Positions 54,754-63,454 of a stretch of DNA of 64,000 nucleotides are shown here, piece after piece (the first letter of the stretch is position 1; each line of letters begins with the position of its first letter). The notes beneath the pieces are model-generated. The model saw only the letters and a program-made list of their open reading frames with translations, had not been told where the DNA came from and made no database searches. This DNA is from Rubrivivax gelatinosus IL144 (lineage in GTDB: Bacteria > Pseudomonadota > Gammaproteobacteria > Burkholderiales > Burkholderiaceae_C): NCBI RefSeq assembly GCF_000284255.1, contig NC_017075.1:3286001-3350000 (forward strand), given 5' to 3'. The translations under genes and the position numbers were made by a program.

Positions 54754-57543
54754 TCAGCGTGCCGGGCGGTACAGCGTGCGGCTGACGGCGGCGCGCTGGA
54801 TCTCGGCCGCCGTGACGCGGAACGGGTAGGTTTCGTTGCTCAGCCAGCGGCCGAGGAAGTTGGCGTAGTCCTCGCTGCCCAGCACGCCGCTCTGCCCGCC
54901 GGGCAGGATCGAACGCGCCGGGATGCCGCCCGGGCCGGGCGCGCCGACGTAACGCCGGTTGGGCCCCGACGAGAACATGAACGCGCCGTCGTCGGCCGCG
55001 CGCGCCGCGTGGTTGGCGACGTCGACCGTGCCCAGCCCGCCGTCGACCGACAGCCCCGGCAGCCCGGCGACCGAAGGCTCGAAGCCCGGCGTCGCGCCCG
55101 GGATGCTCTCGTCGGCGAAGACGCCGGCCAGCACGATGCGGTGCAGCTTGCCCCAGCGCCAGTCGGCCTGGTTCGTCGAACGGGCGAACGCACGTTCGAA
55201 CGCCGGGCCGGCGAGCAGCTCCAGCGCGTCCTGCAGCGCCTTCAAGAGCACGTAGTCGCGGCGCTGCGCGGCGTCGGCCAGGCCGGTCCAGGCGAAGAAA
55301 TCGACGCCGGAGACGCCGATGCCGTCACGCTCGACGAGGTGGCGCAGCGACTTCATCGCCTCCTGGCTGCCCGGCTGCGGCAGGCCGTGCTGGGCCAGCG
55401 TTCGGTCCAGACCGAGCGCGATCGCCTGGCCGCGCCAGACGGCGTGGATCGTCGCGGCGACGCTGGCGTCGATCTCGCGCTGCGTCGGCGCGCGGCGCTG
55501 GCCGTTGACGTCGGACGCGTCGTAGCCGGTCTCGATGCCGGTCGGCGTGTCGAAGCCCCAGCGCCGCAGGCGTTCGGCGGCTTCGGCGACACGCGCATCA
55601 GCGGCCAGCGCCTGCAGTGCCGCCGGGGCGCCGGCGGCGCGTGCGCCGTCGTAGGCGCGCAGCAGCAGCGGCACGAAGACCTGGGCGTCGACGAGCACCG
55701 TGTCGGCCTGGATGCTGGCCATCTCGCGCCGCGCGACAGGACCGGCGGCGATGGCCGCCCGCAGCCGCTGCGTGATGCGCCCGGCGCGTGTGCCGAAGTC
55801 GAAGCCCGGCGCCAGGTAATAGAGGCCGCCGCCGACGCGACGCTGGTTCAGCGGGTTGTTGTCCAGCGTGAGCCCGGCGGGGTCGTTGTTGGCGTTGACG
55901 AAGAAACCTTCGGGCGGGTCGATGAGCTGCGGCATCTCGGCGAACGGCAGCGTCTCGTAGCCGCTGGCGTCGGTCGGCCCCGGCGAGGCCTTCTTCAGCC
56001 ATTCGTTGCCGCCCTGGCCGTTGCGCACCAGGTAGGGCGGCGCGCCGGCCACGGCGCCGGCCTGCAGGTCCTCGCGCAGCGGCACCTCGCCGCTGGTGAA
56101 CCAGGCCATTCGGCCGTCGACGTCGCCGACGACGAAGTTCTGCGAACCGACGTCGAAGTACTGCAGCGCGGCGCGCACGTCCTCCAGGCTGGCGGCGCGG
56201 TTGAGCAGCCGGTAGGCGTCGAGTTCGCGCGTCGGGCCGGCGCCGATCCACTGGATCGTGATCGCGCTGCCGGCGGCCGTGTCCAGCTGCACCACCGGGC
56301 CGTGGCGCGGCACCAGCAGCACCGCCGGCGGCACCTCGGCGCTCGGCGGCACGGTGTCCAGCGCGTCGCTGCGCGAGGGGTCGAGCGCGTTGACCTTGAA
56401 CGTGATCGGGATCGGCACGATGGCCTCGTTGGCGCCCTGGTAGACCGAGGCCAGGCCGCTGGCGGTCTTGGCGGGCACGATCCGTTCGGCGTAGGCGTCG
56501 GTGACGTCGTAGGCGGTCGTCGTCGAGCCCCAGGCGATGCGCCGGTTCTGGCCGAGCACGATCCAGGGCACGCCGGGGAAGCTGCTGCCGATCGCGTCCA
56601 GCCCGTCGGCGCTGACGAGGTGCTGGTCGTAGAGGTTGGACGGCAGGCCCAGCGACAGGTGCGGGTCGTTGGCGACCAGCGGCCGGCCATCGGCCGTCAG
56701 CCGCGCGCTGACCGCCCATTCGTTGCTGCCGATCTGGTGCTGGCGGCGCGCCAGCACCCGTTCGAGCAGCGGCACGCGTTTCGTCTGCTCGAGCTGGCGC
56801 GACAGCAGCGGCGCCAGCGACGCCGGCACCGCGGCCGGGCGTGCCGCCGCCGCGGCCACGCCCACCCAGGGCAGGGGCGCGCCGGCGTCGGGCAGCGTCG
56901 ACGCCGGATCGAAAGGCGCCGAGCGGTAGACGTCGCCGAAGAACAGCGCCTGCGCCAGCCGGTCGTCGCCCAGCGCCTGGCGGTAGGCCAGCCAGGCGCT
57001 GGTGAGGTCGGTGTCGAAGTCGAACGAGAGCTGGAAGGACACCAGCTTGCCGATCGCCAGGCTGTCCACCGGCGTCCAGGGGCTGAACTTCGTCAGCCGC
57101 AGCCGCGCGTAGTCGGCCGGCAGGGCGTGCGCGGAGACCCAGGCGTTGACGCCGGCGGCATAGGCCTCGAGCCCGGCGCGCAGCTCGGGCGAGGCGGCCG
57201 CCAGCGACTGCTCGGCGGCGCGGCGCAGGCCGATCGTACGCAGCTGCACGTCCTGCGGAAGCGCCGAGGCGCCGACCAGTTCGGCCAGCGTGCCGCTGGC
57301 GGTGCGGCGCAGCGTGTCGGCCTGGAACAGCCGGTCCTCGGCGTGCAGCCAGCCCTGCATGAAGAGCGCGTCGCGTTCGCTCAGCGCGCGCACGTGGGCG
57401 ACGCCGTCGACGTCGCGCACGACGCTCACCGGGCCGCGCAGCCCGGCGACGGCGACGCTGCGCTCGTCGGCGGAGGCCGGCGGGGCGATGCACGCGAGAC
57501 AGGCGGACAGGGGCAGGACGGCACAACGCAGCCATGAGCGCAT
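54754..57543 (-). CDS. Penicillin acylase family protein (Ntn hydrolase; possible acyl-homoserine lactone acylase)
   Basis: This 929-residue exported precursor has a signal peptide (LPLSACLACIAPPASA), then an alpha-subunit region with VSVVRDVDGVAHVRALSERD. The autocleavage site is IGSNEWAVSA: S273 becomes the N-terminal nucleophile of the beta subunit after spacer removal. Downstream GRPLVANDPHLSLGLPSNLY and GQNRRIAWGSTTTAYDVTD are conserved in the family. The mature enzyme is a periplasmic heterodimer that cleaves amides, such as penicillins or N-acyl-homoserine lactones; which one cannot be told. Start 57543 gives the proper signal peptide; an in-frame start at 57600 adds 19 residues. The DUF1615 gene follows 31 bases downstream. 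Confidence 0.9.
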   Translation of the reverse strand: MRSWLRCAVLPLSACLACIAPPASADERSVAVAGLRGPVSVVRDVDGVAHVRALSERDALFMQGWLHAEDRLFQADTLRRTASGTLAELVGASALPQDVQLRTIGLRRAAEQSLAAASPELRAGLEAYAAGVNAWVSAHALPADYARLRLTKFSPWTPVDSLAIGKLVSFQLSFDFDTDLTSAWLAYRQALGDDRLAQALFFGDVYRSAPFDPASTLPDAGAPLPWVGVAAAAARPAAVPASLAPLLSRQLEQTKRVPLLERVLARRQHQIGSNEWAVSARLTADGRPLVANDPHLSLGLPSNLYDQHLVSADGLDAIGSSFPGVPWIVLGQNRRIAWGSTTTAYDVTDAYAERIVPAKTASGLASVYQGANEAIVPIPITFKVNALDPSRSDALDTVPPSAEVPPAVLLVPRHGPVVQLDTAAGSAITIQWIGAGPTRELDAYRLLNRAASLEDVRAALQYFDVGSQNFVVGDVDGRMAWFTSGEVPLREDLQAGAVAGAPPYLVRNGQGGNEWLKKASPGPTDASGYETLPFAEMPQLIDPPEGFFVNANNDPAGLTLDNNPLNQRRVGGGLYYLAPGFDFGTRAGRITQRLRAAIAAGPVARREMASIQADTVLVDAQVFVPLLLRAYDGARAAGAPAALQALAADARVAEAAERLRRWGFDTPTGIETGYDASDVNGQRRAPTQREIDASVAATIHAVWRGQAIALGLDRTLAQHGLPQPGSQEAMKSLRHLVERDGIGVSGVDFFAWTGLADAAQRRDYVLLKALQDALELLAGPAFERAFARSTNQADWRWGKLHRIVLAGVFADESIPGATPGFEPSVAGLPGLSVDGGLGTVDVANHAARAADDGAFMFSSGPNRRYVGAPGPGGIPARSILPGGQSGVLGSEDYANFLGRWLSNETYPFRVTAAEIQRAAVSRTLYRPAR

Positions 57544-57717
57544 GGGGTCTCCTCGTGTCGGGGCCGCGGCAGCGTAGGCCGGCCCCGGTGACGCGTCCAT
57601 GAAGGCTCTCCCGGCCCCTACCCCCCGCGAATCCGGGGGCCCGCGCGCTTACATCTTGCGGCTCAACAGACGCACCGCCGCGCCGTAGAGCGGGCATCGC
57701 CGTCGAGGAGATCGCCG

Positions 57718-58098
57718 ATGCAACGCCCGCAGCCCGCCCCCGCTTCCGGCCCCGCAGCCACGCGCTGCGACCACGTCGTCGCCTCGCACGCCGGCCGCCT
57801 GGTGACCGCCTCGGGCTGGTATCGCTTCGTCGGCGAGTACGCCGCGGCGGCGCACTTCCACCACCTGGCGCAGGCCGCGGTGCCGGGCCTGCCACCGCCG
57901 GGCGCGGTGCGCGCCCACGCCTTCTGCCTGGGCTGCGGCGCGCGGCTGGACGCCGCAGCCGTCGAGACCTCGACTCAGGACGCGCTGCTGCAGGCCATCG
58001 ACGCGGCCGTCGGCAACGGCCACGAGGAGCCGCGCGGCTCGGCGCTGGACCCGGCGCGTTACCTCGCCTGGGTGGCGCCGCAGATCGCCGCGCGCTGA
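57718..58098 (+). CDS. Small protein of unknown function
   Basis: This 126-residue protein is preceded by a good ribosome-binding site (GAGGAG at about 57706). No signal peptide, membrane segment or known domain is recognised. Residues about 16-45 contain RCDHVVASHAGRLVTASGWY. A C-x-x-C pair occurs in AFCLGCGARLD near residue 70, and two histidines in AAHFHHLAQ near 45-49, which could together bind a metal. Codon use is typical of the neighbouring genes. It is convergent with uspA, 14 bases from its stop codon. Confidence 0.6.
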   Translation: MQRPQPAPASGPAATRCDHVVASHAGRLVTASGWYRFVGEYAAAAHFHHLAQAAVPGLPPPGAVRAHAFCLGCGARLDAAAVETSTQDALLQAIDAAVGNGHEEPRGSALDPARYLAWVAPQIAAR

Positions 58099-58112
58099 GG
58101 CGCCTGCACGCG

Positions 58113-58556
58113 TCAGCGGTGCACCAGCACCGGGATGCGCGTGTGCGTCAGCACCTTCTGCGTCTCGCTGCCCAGCAGCAGCGCGCTGACGCCGCGCCGG
58201 CCGTGCGAGGCCATGAAGATCAGGTCGCAGCCCAGGCGCTCGGCGCTGCGGATGATGCCCTCCCAGGGCTTGTCGGTGACCAGCACGACGCTGTCGGTCA
58301 CCACGCCGGCCTCCTGCGCCAGCGCGTCGGCCTCGGCCAGGATGTCGTGCGCCGCGGCGTCCAGCCGTTCGTGCGCCTCGTGCAGCGCATGGGCGTTGAT
58401 GACGACGCCGGCGCCGTCCATCGGCACCGGCGGGTGGCGCTCGGCGTGGAAGAAGGTGACGCGCGCGCTGTGGCGGCGGGCGAAGGCGATGGCCTGGACG
58501 ACGGCACGCTGCGACAGCGGCGAGCCGTCGGTGGGCACGAGCAGGTGTCGGAACAT
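58113..58556 (-). CDS. Universal stress protein (UspA family)
   Basis: This 147-residue single Usp domain begins MFRHLLVPTDGSPLSQRAVV, the standard start with the nucleotide-contacting Asp. It ends with MASHGRRGVSALLLGSETQK, which contains the ATP-binding G-x2-G-x9-G-S pattern. It is therefore likely an ATP-binding Usp. It lies 26 bases after the EmrB-type pump gene and is probably the fourth gene of the efflux operon, linking it to the same TetR control. Confidence 0.9.
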   Translation of the reverse strand: MFRHLLVPTDGSPLSQRAVVQAIAFARRHSARVTFFHAERHPPVPMDGAGVVINAHALHEAHERLDAAAHDILAEADALAQEAGVVTDSVVLVTDKPWEGIIRSAERLGCDLIFMASHGRRGVSALLLGSETQKVLTHTRIPVLVHR

Positions 58557-58582
58557 CTCGGTTTCTCTCGTGAACGAAGGGG

Positions 58583-60133
58583 TCAGTGGCCGCCGGCGCC
58601 GGGTTCGACCGCGTGGGCGGGTTTGGGCGCCAGCCAGATGATCGCGGCGGCGAACAGGAAGATGACGGCGATGCCGGTCATCACCTGGTTCGTCGACAGC
58701 ATCACGCTTTGCGAAGTCAGCATCAGGTCCACCGCCTGGTTCTGCGCGTCGGGCGGCATGCCGCCCTGGGTGAGCAGCGCGCGCACGCTGCCGTCGCGGT
58801 CGGCCAGGCCGACGAGCTCGGCGTGGTTGAGCGTCGTCCGGTCGCTCCAGACGGTCGTCACGATCGAGGTCGCGAAGGCGCCCGACAGCGTCCGCACGAA
58901 GTTCATCAGCCCGGCGGCCGAGTCCATCTCGTGCGGCTCGACGCTGCCCAGCGCCATGCCGGTCGACGGGATGAAGAAGAACGGCATGCCCAGCCCCATC
59001 ACCGCCAGCGGGATGGCGATGTCCCAGAAGCCCATGTCGGTGGTGGCCACCGTGCGCCACAGCGTCGACAGGCCCAGCACCAGGATGCCGACGAAGACCA
59101 GCGGCCGCGGGTCGTGCTTGCTGGCCGCCTGGGCGACGAGCGGCGCGATGAACACCGCGGTGAGCCCGGTCCAGGCGGTCGCCAGCCCGGCGTCGGTGGC
59201 GGTGTAGCCCATGAAGCTCTGCAGCCACAGCGGCGTCAGCACGTTGACGCCGAAGAACGCGGCGAAGGCGAAGCAGATCGTCGCCACGCTGACCGTGAAG
59301 CCGCGGTGGCGGAACACGCGCAGGTCGACGATCGGGTGCGGGTCGTGCAGCTCCCAGATCAGGAAGGCGACGAACACGACCGCGGCGACGATGGTCAGCG
59401 CGACGATCTCGGTCGAGCCGAACCAGTCGAGGTTCTTGCCTTCGTCGAGCACCAGCTGCAGCGCGGCCACCCAGACGACGAGCATCGCCATGCCGACCAG
59501 GTCGATCGGGCTGCGCCGCGCCGCTTCCTGGTAGCGCTTGAGCAGGCCCCAGGTCCAGATGCCGAAGCCGATGGCGATCGGGGCGTTGATCAGGAAGGTC
59601 CAGGACCAGCTGTAGTCGTCGCACAGCCAGCCGCCGAGGATCGGGCCGACGACCGGCGCGACCAGCGTCGTCATCGACCACAGCCCGATCGCCGCGGCCA
59701 CCTTCTCGCGCGGGAAGATGCGCATCAGCAGCGTCTGCGACAGCGGCATCAGCGGCCCGCCGCACAGCCCCTGGAAGACCCGCGCGACGACCAGCAGGCC
59801 CAGCGAGTTGGACAGCCCACAGATCACCGAGAAGATGCCGAACAGCAGCATCGACGCGACGAACACGCGCACCGAGCCGAAACGCGCGGCCAGCCAGCCG
59901 GTCAGCGGCACGGTGATCGCCTCGCCGACCGCATAGGAGGTGATGACCCAGGTGCCCTGGCTCGACGCCGCGCCCAGCGCGCCGGCGATGTTGGGCACCG
60001 CGACGTTGGCGATCGTCATGTTGAGCACGGCGATGAAGTTCGCCGAGGCCAGCATCAGCGCCGCCAGCCAGAGCTGGCCGCCGGCGAGCGGCTGCGGCGC
60101 GCCGGCCGCAGCAGGGTTAGCGGTCGCGCTCAT
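58583..60133 (-). CDS. DHA2 (EmrB/QacA) family drug efflux MFS transporter
   Basis: This 516-residue inner-membrane antiporter has about 14 transmembrane helices. Features are NMTIANVAVPNIAGALGAAS near helix 1, GWLAARFGSVRVFVASML as motif A, and GPILGGWLCDDYSWSWTFLI near helix 5 (motif C), all typical of EmrB. It exports hydrophobic compounds with the periplasmic adaptor (HlyD/EmrA-like) encoded four bases upstream and the NodT outer-membrane factor upstream of that. Substrates are unknown. Confidence 0.93.
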   Translation of the reverse strand: MSATANPAAAGAPQPLAGGQLWLAALMLASANFIAVLNMTIANVAVPNIAGALGAASSQGTWVITSYAVGEAITVPLTGWLAARFGSVRVFVASMLLFGIFSVICGLSNSLGLLVVARVFQGLCGGPLMPLSQTLLMRIFPREKVAAAIGLWSMTTLVAPVVGPILGGWLCDDYSWSWTFLINAPIAIGFGIWTWGLLKRYQEAARRSPIDLVGMAMLVVWVAALQLVLDEGKNLDWFGSTEIVALTIVAAVVFVAFLIWELHDPHPIVDLRVFRHRGFTVSVATICFAFAAFFGVNVLTPLWLQSFMGYTATDAGLATAWTGLTAVFIAPLVAQAASKHDPRPLVFVGILVLGLSTLWRTVATTDMGFWDIAIPLAVMGLGMPFFFIPSTGMALGSVEPHEMDSAAGLMNFVRTLSGAFATSIVTTVWSDRTTLNHAELVGLADRDGSVRALLTQGGMPPDAQNQAVDLMLTSQSVMLSTNQVMTGIAVIFLFAAAIIWLAPKPAHAVEPGAGGH

Positions 60134-60137
60134 CGCG

Positions 60138-61259
60138 TCAGTTCGAGCGGGTGTCGATCTCGGCCGTCATCGACAGGCCCACGCGCAGCGGGTTGGCCGC
60201 GAGCTCGCCGGCGTCGAGCTTCACGCGCACCGGCAGACGCTGCACGACCTTGATCCAGTTGCCGGTGGCGTTCTGCGCCGGGATCGCCGAGAAGGCCGAG
60301 CCCGAGCCGCCGGAGAAGCCTTCGACGACGCCGTGGTAGACGACGCTCTTGCCGTACAGGTCGGCGTGCAGCTCGACCGGCTGGCCGACGCGCACCTTCT
60401 CCAGCTGCCGCTCCTTGAAGTTGGCGTCGACGTAGATCTGGCCCACCGGCACCACCGACATCAGCGGCACGCCGGCGGCCACGCGCTGGCCGGCCTGAAC
60501 CGTGCGCTTGGCGACGACGCCGTCGATCGGCGCGCGGATCACCGTGCGCTCGAAGTCCACGCGCGCCTGCTCGGCGCGGGCACGTGCGGCCAGCACCTCG
60601 GGGTTGGTGTCGGTCGTCGTGCGCACGATCAGCGTCGCGTTGGCCTCCTGGGCGGCGACGGCGGCGGCGGTGCCGGCGCGGGCCTGGGTCGCCGCGGCCT
60701 GGGCGGCGTCGAGCGCGGCACGTGCGGCGGCGTAGGCGTTCTGGGCGCGCGTCAGCTCGTCGCCCGAGACCGAGCCCGAGCCGACCAGCGCCTCGCGGCG
60801 CTTCAGGTCGATGCCGGCGCGCTCGAAGTCGGCCTGGGCCGCGGCCAGCTGCGCCGCGGCGCGCTTCTCGTCGGCGCTGTGGGCGGCGACCTGCTCGGCC
60901 AGCGAACGGTCGGTGGCCTGGTAGCCCTGCACGCGGCGGATCGTGCGGTCGAGCTCGGCTTCGGCGAAGGCCAGCGCCAGGCGGGCGTCGGTGGGGTCGA
61001 TGACGACGAGCACGTCGCCCTTCTTCACCGTCTGCGTGTCGCTGACCTTGACCTCGGCGACGGTGCCGCCGACGGCCGGCGTGATCTGCGCCAGCTCGGC
61101 GGCGGTGTAGGCGTTGTCGGTGGAGACGAAATGCTGGCCGTGCAGCAGCCAGTAGGCGGTGCTCGCGCCGCCGATGGCGACGACGGCCAGCGCCAGCGCG
61201 GTCAGACGGTTGTTGCGGCGGCGGCGCGTGGCCGTGTCCAGGGTCGTGTCTTGGTTCAT
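60138..61259 (-). CDS. HlyD/EmrA family periplasmic adaptor
   Basis: This 373-residue membrane-fusion protein has a single N-terminal transmembrane helix (LTALALAVVAIGGASTAYWL). The biotinyl-lipoyl-like half-motifs are AVGGTVAEVKVSDTQTVKKG and IRAPIDGVVAKRTVQAGQRV. The long alpha-helical hairpin between them is Ala/Gln/Glu-rich, and a beta-barrel ends the protein. It connects the EmrB-type pump to the NodT channel. It begins 25 bases after the NodT gene. Confidence 0.93.
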   Translation of the reverse strand: MNQDTTLDTATRRRRNNRLTALALAVVAIGGASTAYWLLHGQHFVSTDNAYTAAELAQITPAVGGTVAEVKVSDTQTVKKGDVLVVIDPTDARLALAFAEAELDRTIRRVQGYQATDRSLAEQVAAHSADEKRAAAQLAAAQADFERAGIDLKRREALVGSGSVSGDELTRAQNAYAAARAALDAAQAAATQARAGTAAAVAAQEANATLIVRTTTDTNPEVLAARARAEQARVDFERTVIRAPIDGVVAKRTVQAGQRVAAGVPLMSVVPVGQIYVDANFKERQLEKVRVGQPVELHADLYGKSVVYHGVVEGFSGGSGSAFSAIPAQNATGNWIKVVQRLPVRVKLDAGELAANPLRVGLSMTAEIDTRSN

Positions 61260-61284
61260 GGTCGGACTCTCGGGATTCGGGGGT

Positions 61285-62742
61285 TCAGCGGGCCTGGTCG
61301 CGCCAGCCGCCGCCCAGGGCGCGCTGCAGCGCGACGTCCAGCGCCAGCGAGCCGGCGCGCAGGTCGGCCTGGGCGTTGAGGCTGGCGAGCATCGTGTCCT
61401 CGGCGGACAGCACCTCGAGGTAGGTGGCGAGGCCGCCGTCGTAGCGTTCTCGGGCGACGCGGTGCGCCTCGTCGGCCGCGGCCAGCGCCTCGTCGGCCTT
61501 GGCCAGGCGCGGCGCCAGGGCCTTCAGGCTGACCGCGGCGTCGGCCACGTCCTGCAGCGCATGCGTCACCGTCGCGTCGTAGCTGGCCACCGCTTCGGCA
61601 TAAGCCGATTGCGCACCGCGCAGCTGGCCGCGCAGCCGGCCGCCGGTGAACACCGGCAGCGAGATCGCCGGGCCGATCGAGCCCATCGTCGAGCCGCTGC
61701 GCGTCAGGTTGTCCAGGCCCAGCGACTGCAGCCCGACCATCGCGCTCAGATTGACGTTCGGATAGAAGGCCGCGGTCGCGACGTCGATGCGCTTGGCCTG
61801 GGCCTCGGCGCGCAGGCGGGCGGCGGCGACGTCCGGGCGCCGGCCCAGCAGCTCGGCGCCGAGTTCGGCCGGCAGGCCGAAGCCGCGGTCGAGCTTCAGC
61901 GCCGGCGGCGTGATCGACAGGCCGCGGTCGGGCCCGGCGCCCAGCAGCGCCGCCAAGCGGTTGCGCTGCAGCGCGATGCGTTCGTCGATCGCCAGCAGCG
62001 CGCCTTCGGCGGCGGCCCGGCCGGCGTCGGCCTGGCGCACGTTGCCGCGGGTTTCCAGGCCGTTGCGGAAGCGTTCGGCCACCAGCTCGGCGGTACGCGT
62101 GCGCACCTGCACCGAACGCGCGGCGCTGTCGCGGTTGGCGTAGAGCCGGCCCAACTCGGCGTACTGCGCGGCCACGGCGGATGACAGCAGCAGCCGCGCC
62201 TGGGCCAGTTCGGCACGCGCGGCCTCGGCCTCCGAGGTCGCGGCGGCCAGCGCGGCGCGGTTGGCGCCCCAGAAGTCCAGCTCCCAGCCGATGGTGAAGG
62301 TCGCCTGGCCGACGTCTTCCCAGCCGGTCGGCAGGATGGACGCCGGCGTGATGTGGTTCTTGCTGAAGCGGTCCTGCGTGGCGCTGGCGCCGACCGTCAC
62401 CTGCGGCTTCAGCGCCGAGCCGGCGACCTGGCTGTACGAAGCCGCGCGCTCCAGCCGCGCGGCAGCCGCCGCGAGGTCGGGCGAGCCGGCCAGGGCCTCG
62501 TCGACGAGCGCGTCGAGCTGGGCGTCGCCATAAGCCTGCCACCAGCGCGACTCGGGCCAGGCGATGGCCGGTGCACGGAAGGACTCGGCCGCGGCATAAG
62601 CGCCCAGCGGCCGCGGATCGGGCGTCGTGACCGCGTCGGGCAGCTGGGCGCAGCCGGCCAGGGCCGCCGCGGCGGCCACGCCGAAGAGGGCCAGCCGGGG
62701 CCGCCAGCCGGGGCGCGGCGATGTGGGAGAGGTGGGGAACAT
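61285..62742 (-). CDS. NodT-family outer-membrane efflux lipoprotein
   Basis: This 485-residue outer-membrane factor has lipobox LAGC (C31), WWQAYGDAQLDALVDEALAG near residue 63, and two efflux repeats with LLGRRPDVAAARLRAEAQAK and YDGGLATYLEVLSAEDTMLA. It leads the tripartite efflux operon NodT-HlyD-EmrB-UspA. It is related to, but clearly different from, the NodT gene of the export operon at 40460. Its promoter lies in the 99-base region shared with the divergent TetR gene. Confidence 0.93.
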   Translation of the reverse strand: MFPTSPTSPRPGWRPRLALFGVAAAAALAGCAQLPDAVTTPDPRPLGAYAAAESFRAPAIAWPESRWWQAYGDAQLDALVDEALAGSPDLAAAAARLERAASYSQVAGSALKPQVTVGASATQDRFSKNHITPASILPTGWEDVGQATFTIGWELDFWGANRAALAAATSEAEAARAELAQARLLLSSAVAAQYAELGRLYANRDSAARSVQVRTRTAELVAERFRNGLETRGNVRQADAGRAAAEGALLAIDERIALQRNRLAALLGAGPDRGLSITPPALKLDRGFGLPAELGAELLGRRPDVAAARLRAEAQAKRIDVATAAFYPNVNLSAMVGLQSLGLDNLTRSGSTMGSIGPAISLPVFTGGRLRGQLRGAQSAYAEAVASYDATVTHALQDVADAAVSLKALAPRLAKADEALAAADEAHRVARERYDGGLATYLEVLSAEDTMLASLNAQADLRAGSLALDVALQRALGGGWRDQAR

Positions 62743-62753
62743 CGCGGGTCTTA

Positions 62754-62823
62754 ACTGAACTGGTCAGTACAGTTTAGCTTTGAGATCGCCCGATCCGCAA
62801 GCTAAACTGAACCAACTAGTTCA
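62754..62823. promoter_or_regulatory. Divergent promoter and TetR-type operators of the efflux operon
   Basis: On the plus strand, TTGAGA (62780-62785), 17 bases and TAAACT (62803-62808) form the tetR promoter. On the minus strand, TTGCGG (62795-62800), 18 bases and TAAACT (62771-62776) form the efflux promoter. Each -10 sits in one arm of a perfect ten-base inverted repeat (62771-62780 and 62799-62808). Operator-like dyads lie outside: ACTGAACTGGTCAGT (62754-62768) is an imperfect palindrome, and TGAAC/GTTCA (62808-62812 and 62819-62823) frames the other side. ACTGAAC is repeated at 62754 and 62806. The TetR product probably binds both and represses both genes. Confidence 0.65.
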
Positions 62824-62841
62824 CTTGACTTCCAAGTCCGG

Positions 62842-63444
62842 ATGCGTACCAAGAGCGAAGCCCGCCGCCAGACCATCGTCGATGCCGCCTCGGCGGTGTT
62901 CCAGGAAACCGGCTTCGAGCGCGCCTCGATGGCCCAGATCGGCGAGCGCGCGAACTGCTCCAAGGCGACGCTCTACAGCTACTTCGTGTCCAAGGAGGAG
63001 CTGTTCGTCGAAGTCGTGCTGACCTCGACGCTGGCCGAGTTCGACGCCCTGCTCGGCACGCTGGACACCTCGTACCAGGACATCGCCCGTTCGCTCGACG
63101 GCCTGGGCCGCGGGCTGCTGGCGCTGCTGTACTCGCCGCAGGTGCGCGCCGGGCGGCGGCTGATCGTCGCCGACGCCGGCCGCGCCGAACTCGGCCGGCG
63201 GCTGTACGAACTCGGCCCGGCGCGCGGCGAGGCGGCGATCGCCGCCTACCTGGCCGGCGCGATGGAACGCGGCCTGCTGCGCCGCGCCGAACCGCGCGTC
63301 GCCGCCAGCCACCTGAAGGGTCTGCTCGAAGCGGAGTGGATCGACCGCTTCCTGTTCCACGTCGTCGACGAGGTCGACGAAGCCAGCCTCGCCGACACCG
63401 CGCGCCGCGCGGTCGAGGCCTTCTTGCGCGCCTACGCGCCCTGA
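62842..63444 (+). CDS. TetR/AcrR family transcriptional regulator of the efflux operon
   Basis: This 200-residue repressor has the helix-turn-helix at about residues 28-50 (MAQIGERANCSKATLYSYFV followed by SKEELF), the canonical TetR signature. The C-terminal ligand-binding domain resembles the AefR-like group (ARGEAAIAAYLAGAMERGLL). It is divergent from the NodT-HlyD-EmrB-UspA operon, with paired operator-like dyads between them. It most likely represses the pump and itself until a substrate drug or metabolite binds. Confidence 0.92.
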   Translation: MRTKSEARRQTIVDAASAVFQETGFERASMAQIGERANCSKATLYSYFVSKEELFVEVVLTSTLAEFDALLGTLDTSYQDIARSLDGLGRGLLALLYSPQVRAGRRLIVADAGRAELGRRLYELGPARGEAAIAAYLAGAMERGLLRRAEPRVAASHLKGLLEAEWIDRFLFHVVDEVDEASLADTARRAVEAFLRAYAP

Positions 63445-63454
63445 CGCGGCGCGA

